DNA of 64,000 nt from Malurus cyaneus samueli (lineage: Eukaryota > Chordata > Aves > Passeriformes > Maluridae): positions 59,310,548 through 59,374,547 of the forward strand of contig CM019216.1 of assembly GCA_009741485.1 (NCBI GenBank), written 5' to 3'. The translations under genes were made by a program, and so were the position numbers. Within the stretch, counting starts at the first letter, position 1, and each line of letters starts with the position of its first letter. Below are positions 56,666-64,000 of the stretch, in pieces. Under the pieces are notes generated by a model that ran no database searches, had not been told where the DNA came from, and was given only the letters and a program-made list of their open reading frames with translations.

Positions 56666-58384
56666 CACAAAACCATTTATCCAAGCATAAATCTAGATAA
56701 GCTTTTGTATTGTGATTCCTGGTACAAATTGTGACAGGGAACAAAAGATACGCTACTTCAGCGCATCTGTGTACAATTTCTCTTTTAGCTGAAAAAAGTC
56801 ATATTCAAAGATTACCATCAGGAAATGAATTCTGGGGCTGACCAGAGGTAGATTCACAAGATATCTGCTTGACTCATTATGTTTCCAAGCCAAGCATTTA
56901 AGGGACCACTTGAACATTCAGTGCTTAAACCATCCCCTTCTTCCACTGCTAAAGTCAACAAGGTGCTGTAGAGGAGATGCACAACCACCTGAATAGTGGC
57001 TAAACATTCACTACTTGGTCTTAAAAGAATTGATAATGGCATTGTACTTCCATGTCTCTCTCAGGAGTCCACATCAGTAAACAGCAGTACACAAAAGAGG
57101 AATTCTGGATTCTCCTCTCCTTAATAGTTGTGGCAGTCCTTTCTGCTTCACATGTTTAATTCAGCTGTTAAATGAACATCATCATTTCCAGACAGAGATG
57201 ACATCTCCACACTTCTAAACGGGTTTTTTTTTTCATTTTTCTGAAATCTATGTAAATATTTCTGAGCAGAAGTTGGAATTCCACATGTCCCATTGCCCCA
57301 AGTAAAGAAAATCCATTATTTTGCATATAGTGGAGTCTCACTTCAAGCATAGCACTGAACATACGTGACAGTCACAGAGCGATTTATTTTAACAGCCCCA
57401 TTTACATCTAAGTTCCATGTCTAGAGAACTGGGCAGCTGACAGGCTCCAAGGAATGATTTCAAGAACAAAAATTAGGGTCAAGGCAGAGAGCAACCTAGA
57501 GAAAACCAAGATGAAATATCAAGCATGGGGACTTAGATGAAATTCACCCTATCCAAAAATGACCAATAGTCTTTCTGTGACACTCAGATTCTTAGAAGTC
57601 TTGCCTGAACCCCCAGAAGCCAGCAGCTCCACAGAGAGGTGCATGGATGTGTCAACTCGGGTGCCAAGGCAGCACAACGAAATTAATGTAGAACATGGAT
57701 CTAGTTAATAAGCCCTGCCCTTCAGCTGGCAAATATAATATCATACTAGCAGTGTTACACAGTGAGTGTGAGATATTATTAGGGTTATACAATTTGGCAA
57801 TATCCACATTGCATCCCATTCTGAGGTATACATCTGCTAAATCTTACCTGGTGTGCTTCTTTTAATTTTTTTTTTTTTTTTAATACCTCTGACAGTCCAG
57901 CAAGAACATCCCAGTGCCCAGAGAACACTTTAAGAGCAAACACACTTTCTTTTAAAGCCTGGGACCTGACTTCAGAAAGTTGTATCAAACCAAATACACT
58001 TTGCTGAGTGTAAATTCAAAGTTTGGAACAAGGCCCATTGGGTAATGAACCTCAAAGGCTACTAATCCACAACCTACAATTTGTAAATGTGCAGGATACT
58101 GACTCAGTAGAAAAAAATAATTTTAAACATCTGTGGTATTCTTTCGATTCCAGATTAATTACACTGCTCAGATTGTAATGTTAGCCAGAAATTTCAAGTC
58201 TCTCCACTGCTATGTAGAGAATGCTTGTAGTTTCCTTTGTGTTTATCACTGCTCTGCTAAGTAGCAGGCTTCTTGCCCAATGCAAGATTATGTTCAGCTC
58301 AGTGTCCTACATTTATTCCACAGCTCACCTTGCCTGCTTTTTCTTTCTCTCTTTGTCTGAAGTCCTTCTGAAACTCTTTGTTAC
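56666..58384. other. Intergenic unique DNA, no gene seen
   Basis: Contains a T15 run near 57868-57882. No gene recognised. Confidence 0.5.
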
Positions 58385-58610
58385 ACAGCATTAATTATTA
58401 TTATTAGTTCTTTTAAGACAAAGGCTGTGTACATACCCCCACATCACTCCATCAAAATGGTGATATAAATTAAAATCTAAACAGGCTGTTTAATCCTTTT
58501 GAGAAGCTAATAATTATTTTCAATCAGCAAAGACTATTCTGCCATTCCAAAGAATGATTAATGAGAGCAAATGTGTTTGTAATTTATTAGCAGCAGCTTG
58601 GGGTGTGGGG
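58385..58610. promoter_or_regulatory. Candidate conserved block with homeodomain and TEAD-like motifs
   Basis: AT-rich unique sequence with GCATTAATTATTATTATTAG, CTAATAATTATTTTCAATCAG (broken here for length) and an inverted pair CATTC-CAAA-GAATG (58543-58556) that includes a TEAD-like CATTCC. These are followed by GATTAATGAG and TTTGTAATTTATTAG. Dense TAAT cores with even texture suggest a developmental enhancer, but AT content alone could produce them. Confidence 0.3.
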
Positions 58611-59039
58611 GGAACAACTTAGGAATGGCAGCCATAGCATCAACATCTTATGATGTGAAGGCACTTCTGTTGCATATTATAAAGTCACACATAAGGCTGC
58701 TTCTTTGGTGATTTATACTCTGCACAGTGATACCAAATGCCTGAGTTTTTTTTTCATGAATGGCTTTGCAGTTATTTTTTGTAGAACTGTCATGGAAAAA
58801 GAAATTGACGAGTATGTACCTCTTCCACAAGACTCACTCGCCCATCAGTATTCGTCAACATATGCTTCTCAAAGAACAGAAGTATATCACAATAAAACAG
58901 GAGGGAAAAGGCAAGCAAGCAGAAGGAAAGCCAAGGATTGACTGGACTGAGATAGGAGGAGCATTAAATCCATCTATCATAGTACCTGGTGAAATAACTT
59001 TATGTCCTGCACACAACATAGTGTCTGAGAACTCTGTAG
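58611..59039. other. Unique DNA, no gene seen
   Basis: Two overlapping plus-strand frames (78 and 97 codons) without recognisable domains. Confidence 0.5.
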
Positions 59040-59150
59040 AATTGAATGTGTAATTTCATCTCCACAACATCCTTGCAAGAAGAGAATATGTCCATGTCAG
59101 AAAGAGGAAATAAGGCATGGCAGGGCTGAAAATTAATTAAATCACATTAT
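59040..59150 (-). mobile_element. Possible L2/MIR3-type remnant
   Basis: TTTCATCTCCACAACATCCTTGCAAGAAG recalls the 'atcctcacaacaaccctgtgaggtag' box. AGAAAGAGGAAATAAGGCATGGCAGGGCTG recalls the 'acagatgaggaaactgaggcacagagag' box, in the same order and at similar spacing. Diverged; the orientation is given by analogy. Confidence 0.4.
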
Positions 59151-60054
59151 GTTCTTATCTGTTCACTTAGTTGCCTAAATACTGCTAAAACTTACTCTTG
59201 AGATTAGACCCCCAAGAGAGGACATGGACAATTATGCCCAGACCTAAATTCACCTGTCAACAACCAGACTCACCTTTCATTTCTGTCCTGAAAGTACCTT
59301 GCTTCCCAAGCATAGAGATTTCCCCTGGTCTAAACTGCAGTGAGACTTAGAAACTAGAAAGGCAACTCCTATGTCTAAATCACCAAAGCATTGCATTTCC
59401 TAAACAAATTTCCTAAACATGCAGTATATCTAAAGTTGGAAAAATCCAGCCCGAGGTGTTGCCTACACATTCTACTTGTTGGAGGGGCAGGCAAATGTAG
59501 AAAAACCTCAAAATTCAAAGCAACGACATTTTTGCCTGCAAAAAGACATCTGTGGGAATATTCAAGTTGTTACTAAATCATCTCTGAATGCATAACATAC
59601 TCCTCCCAAACAAGTGATAGGACCAAACTGGAACTGTTTGAAACCCCTATCTTTTGCCTCCTTCCCAGGAGGGTGTTTCTTTGATAGCTGGGATCAGTAG
59701 CACCACCATCTGCCCCCTTTTTTGAAGCCATGTCACTATGCAGGAAAAAAAAAAGCAAAACAGAATGAAGAAAAAGAAACCAGAGGCAAAAATTAAGCAC
59801 AGCATCTCTTTCCTCCCTTCTAGTAGTCCCAAGATTTTGTTTTCCTTCTTTGTCTGTACCTTTGTATTAATGTAGAAGGATGAGAGGGAAACCATCCCAA
59901 CCATGACCCATTTTATAAATAAGCAATTATTCCTGACAATTTAGCGCTTGGGGGACCCCATCTGGAGCTCTGTGTGTTTGGGGCTCCCTAGGACAAAACA
60001 GATACTTACAAACTGGAAAGTCCCATCACACTGGTGAAGCACATGACATAGGAG
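59151..60054. other. Intergenic unique DNA, no gene seen
   Basis: No recognisable feature. Confidence 0.5.
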
Positions 60055-60450
60055 AAGCAGTTGAGGAAATTGGATTTGTTCAACCTAGAGAAAAGGCTTA
60101 AGGAAAGTCTAGTTTCTATTTTCAACTTCCTAAAGAGGGTAAAAGAGACAGAGGGAAGACATAGACAGCTTCTTCTCAGCAGTGCACAGCAAAAGGTCAA
60201 GAGGCAGTCCTCAAAACTTACATCATGGGAGACTGCAGTGACATGCAAAAGGAAAAAAAAAAAACAACAAAACATAAGAAGAATAGGCAGAAAAAGGAAC
60301 AGGCTTGCAAACGGGTCATGAGACTTCCATCCTTGGTAATATTCAAAGTTTTCCTGGACCAGGTCCTGAGGAATTTTACCAAATGTTAGCACTGCTTCGA
60401 GCATGGGAGGGCTGACCAGATGACTTCCAAAGAGCCCCTCTATACTAGCC
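60055..60450 (+). mobile_element. CR1 LINE 3' region, older subfamily
   Basis: The plus strand follows the CR1 3' pattern: TTTGTTCAACCTAGAGAAAAGGC, AGTGCACAGCAAAAGGTCAAGAGGCA, CATCATGGGAGACT, AGGAACAGGCTTGCAAACGGGTCATG, CTTCCATCCTTGGTAATATTCAAAG, CTGGACCAGGTCCTGAGGAATTTTACC and GAGCATGGGAGGGCTGACCAGATGACTTCCAAAGAGCCCC, in that order with short gaps. An A12 stretch (60255-60266) interrupts it. The 178-codon minus-strand open frame over this region is only the antisense of the repeat. It is more diverged than the 37.3-kb copy and in the opposite orientation. Confidence 0.85.
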
Positions 60451-63400
60451 AATTTTGGAGAATCCTGCACAGATTTTCTTATAATGTGATAATTAGGAAG
60501 ATGCAAGTTTGAAATGATGCAAAAATCAGAAGGATATGACACACAGGATGACCTTCAGTGCCAACTTTACATCCGCATTTTGAGGAACCAATGCCTGGTG
60601 AGTCGGTGAGCTGTTTTCCAACTTACGCAACAATTCCTGCACAAAGGAGAAATGAATGAAATATCACAAAGTTTTCTGAGCAATAAATAATTCCAAAGAA
60701 ATTCCCCCTTGCAAACTTAGCAGTTTCTATTCAAGGCAGACATAACCCACATAGGCACTGAATGTGGCACCATTAGAGGAATAATACTTTCCTAAGGATG
60801 AACTAGTATTGTAGCATTTTGTGACACATACACTTCCTTCATCAGCTATCAAGTGGTGTGCATGGCTTCTTGTTCCACCTTATTCTTACTTAACCAACCT
60901 ATTTGAGGTGAACAACACAAGCAAAAACCTTGGGGGGGATTTTTGTATGGCAAGCTATGAATCACATTTTTTGGCCCTTCTTTTATAATCACAGGGTACT
61001 GGCCACAGCTGGAAGCAGAACACAGTTCTCCTCAGATCAACGGTCTGCTCTGATATGACAAATTCTGTGTTTTCATTCTGTTCCCTTTGATGTCTCTCTC
61101 TTCTCAAGCCTCATCTTGTTTTCATTCTATACATTGTATTTGGTGAATTAGACTACAAAGTCTTGCAGAAGACATTGGTTTGAACAAGACTTCAAAAAAT
61201 GGCTTAGTGCATCTGGATACCCCCAGTTGACTGACACTTTAATATAACTGGATTTTTACAAAATGATGGACACCTGCTCTTTGAAAATCAGACTCCTCTT
61301 AAGCTGTGTGAAGATAAGCACCACAGAAGTGACGCACCTGAAACTAATAGACACTTCTGAAAAATCCTGTGCCTTTACTGTGATTGATAGAGAACTGTGT
61401 GCATTTATAGCATCCTTTTAAGAAAGAGCCACATGTCTGGCTCAAGGGTAACAGCATCACCAGTTTCATATGCAACAACCTATCATAGTGCACCACTATG
61501 TTAATCTATTCTGAATAAATGAGAAGAGTGCTAAATTTTTAATGAACAGTGTTTCCACCTGTCTCAAGATAATGAAAGAATGTAAAGCTGTTCTTAGAAC
61601 TTTACAGACAGCAAGAGTAATTAGACAGTATCAGCACCTATAACCTTGGACTGATCACACCATCACATTTTGTGCAGAAAGGAGAAATTCTTTTTTAATG
61701 GATCAATTCTTTCTAAAAGAAAATTATTCCTTTATGTTATATTGCTCAGGGCTGCAGCATGACAGAAAATAAAGCTCTAAATCCACAGATCCTTCCGTAC
61801 TCCCACTGTTCTATAAGAATACTAGGGTCCGATGGACAAGGGATAAAGACATACAAAACCAGTACTGGGCTCACACTCACTTTCCACCTCAAAGACAGCC
61901 TCTGCCACAAAAGAAAGTGTCCAGTTCTTGAAGAATTACCACTTGAAACTCTCCATCTTATAACATGAAGATCAGGACCGTTTGTCCTAACTCATTGCTG
62001 TTATGTTGGCAGGGAGATGACAAGCAATACAGAGGCAAGAGCCTTATGCCCACCTTGCAAAAGCAGACCATCCTTTAACAAGCCTCTTGATCTGCCTTAT
62101 CATTTGGAACAGCTTGTGTGCATTATGGATGAAATGGTATCTCTTTGCTAAAAGATAAAGTAGAGCATCCAGTCTGTGACAGGACTCTTGTTTGCTTCTC
62201 TCATCAAGTCAAAATGGTGTCAAATTTCTTTTGTCTGTATTTTAAATGCAGTTTCCTCCCCCAAGAACGTTTTCAAGAGCACTGATCATGTAACGCACAC
62301 CAGACTGTGACACTAGGCTAGTGCAACTTACATTTATGAAGCAGAATGATTGTTCATCGTCCTGCTGCCTAATGAAATCAACTACATGAATAAATCCAAT
62401 GCTAATTAAGAATAGTATTTATCAGAGTATGGATTGCAAAAAGACAGTGTTTTCAGTTGACTGAGTTGTGAGAAAAGAACTACCTTGCAGGTCAGCAGGT
62501 GGCCTGGGGCTGCTTAACTGATCCCACAGAGGATGCTGAAGTTTGAGGACCTGCTGGCAGCACCAGCACTGTTCATACAATGTGGCTCTCTGGCTGCTGA
62601 ACAGACCAGACAGAACTCTTCAGATGTGAAATAAAAAAAATAAAATATATCTCAATCTACATGCTCAAAATGCTTATCTGGAAATAAAGTGCAGTATTTC
62701 AATTATAGAAAAATAAAGATACGAGGGGACATACTGCATTTGGTTCCATGAATCACTCAGAAGAGCTTTGTCCTGGTTGTTAAGAACAAAGGAAGGAATA
62801 CAAACCAGCTTACCAAGAGGTTAAAATGATATTATAAATAAAGAAGTGGGAGAGTACTGAAAGTTAGGTGAGAGTATGAAATGGAGACTGATTTCAGTGA
62901 GTTATGTAGGGCATGAATATGAAGAATCAGTGAGAAAAAAAAATGTGTAAAGGGCATGGCAGTGCAAAATAATATGATGTAGGAATACTGAAAACTAAAC
63001 TAGCAGAGACCTTGACAGGGGACAAAAGAATGTCTGAGGATCTGAAATAGATTTCTACAAAGGCCAGCATTAATATAAGTAGATAATGAACATGTCCTAA
63101 AATATGGTTTCAGTGTATTGGAGAATAAGAGATAACGATGGTGGTATAGCATCTGCCATCATTGGGCTCAAACAAGACCAAAATTAATCTAAATCAGTAA
63201 GAGCTTGGAATACTATTGGTCTTACTCAATGATCAAGTAAACAAGTTAGCACAAATAAGAAACACATGCTATCACATAAGATCCTTACAAAAGACTTACT
63301 CCTATTTTTGCCTTACCTGTAAAAAAAGAGCCAAATAAGAAAGATCAAGGCAATACAGGGAGTTGAATCTTTGACTGTTATCAATAGACATTAAAATCTT

Positions 63401-64000
63401 TTTTTCTCTCTCTTTTTTTTTTGCATTACTATGGCTGTACAGTGGTTCCAGACTGATAAAAATCCCTCATGTTTCAGCTGTCAAATTTTAAATATGAAAA
63501 TCCAAGATAGAGAAAAGTTATGCACATGTTATATTTGATTCAGAATTAAGTACTCTGCACATCAATCAACTGTTATAATAAATGAGAGATCAGACAAATT
63601 ATATACAAGTTATTTCTGTATTCAGAAAATCTGCCTTATTGTGATGGCTGCCCTGGGAAAAACTAGAGATATATTTCATAGGACACTTGACTCCGACCAC
63701 ATAACTCAGGACAACTCATATTATATAGGACAACTCTCACAACACTACCTAATGTAGATGTGCTACCTTAGTGAAAAAGCTGATATCAGTGTTTACTGTT
63801 TACTCTGAGGGTTAAATGTCTAGCTCAGTGCAGAACTAGAAGTCCACAGTAAAGATTAAATGCAACTGCAAATACATCAGTTAAAAATTCATTGTGAACA
63901 GAGCCTAGATAAAACTGTAGAGTCTTCCACAAAGGCAAAAGTGATAGGCAGGTTTATAAATAAAACAAAGACACATTGTTTTACAAAAAAATACTATGCC
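60451..64000. other. Intergenic unique DNA, no gene seen
   Basis: AT-rich to the window end. A 69-codon frame at 61759-61968 is unsupported. A T-rich run lies at 63398-63421. I see no repeat family or candidate regulatory cluster that stands out. Confidence 0.5.

Noticed and set aside
60006..60542. 178-codon minus-strand open frame, the longest in the window
   Set aside because: It is antisense to a plus-strand CR1 3' end and has no domain of its own.
1..64000. Endogenous retrovirus, CRISPR array, prokaryotic operon or insertion sequence
   Set aside because: No LTR pair or retroviral gene remnants were seen, no regularly spaced repeats, and no bacterial gene structure. The repeats are those of a vertebrate nuclear genome.

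Overview
The window reads as avian nuclear DNA, most likely Neoaves and probably a passerine, from a gene-poor intergenic or very long intronic region. The case for a bird rests on CR1 retrotransposons: a textbook CR1 3' end at about 37.33-37.69 kb (minus strand), a second subfamily at 60.05-60.45 kb (plus strand) and a short 3'-end scrap at 33.26 kb. Around these lie very old amniote repeats: MIR-like SINEs, an L3/CR1-type LINE and palindromic non-autonomous DNA transposons. There are no Alu, L1 or B1/B2 elements and no bacterial-style gene packing. The passerine assignment is inference from the style of the CR1 subfamily and was not tested.

I find no protein-coding gene that I can defend. 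The open frames are 60-180 codons, lie on both strands, overlap in conflicting frames, carry simple-repeat translations, and match nothing I recognise. The only recognisable protein-coding remnants belong to transposons: the C-terminus of CR1 ORF2 at 37.43-37.62 kb and a decayed reverse transcriptase fragment at 51.74-52.01 kb.

Layout. 0-18 kb: AT-rich unique DNA with old MIR and palindromic-transposon fragments, one assembly gap (20 N at 9019-9038) beside a locally duplicated 50-mer, and a homeodomain-type AT-rich block at 11.1-11.7 kb. 18-27 kb: the most structured part, with an open GC-richer patch (18.24-18.64), a CpG-rich patch (20.56-21.12) and a run of candidate regulatory blocks dense in transcription-factor motifs (21.1-22.05, 22.5-22.6, 23.76-23.93, 24.28-24.56, 25.96-26.13, 26.61-26.85). 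27-42 kb: mostly unremarkable unique DNA, with a tRNA-like stack of hairpins at 27.03 kb and several transposon remnants. 42.2-44.1 kb: a second CpG-containing, motif-rich block interrupted by a T38-A8-G7 run. 44-64 kb: AT-rich unique DNA with LINE remnants and one more candidate regulatory block at 58.4-58.6 kb.

Taken together, this looks like a regulatory gene desert of the kind that flanks developmental transcription-factor genes. That is inference from motif density and base composition: conservation cannot be seen in a single sequence and I could not identify the target gene. I see no sign of a new enzymatic or defence system. The best leads are the enhancer-like motif clusters and the fossil repeats.
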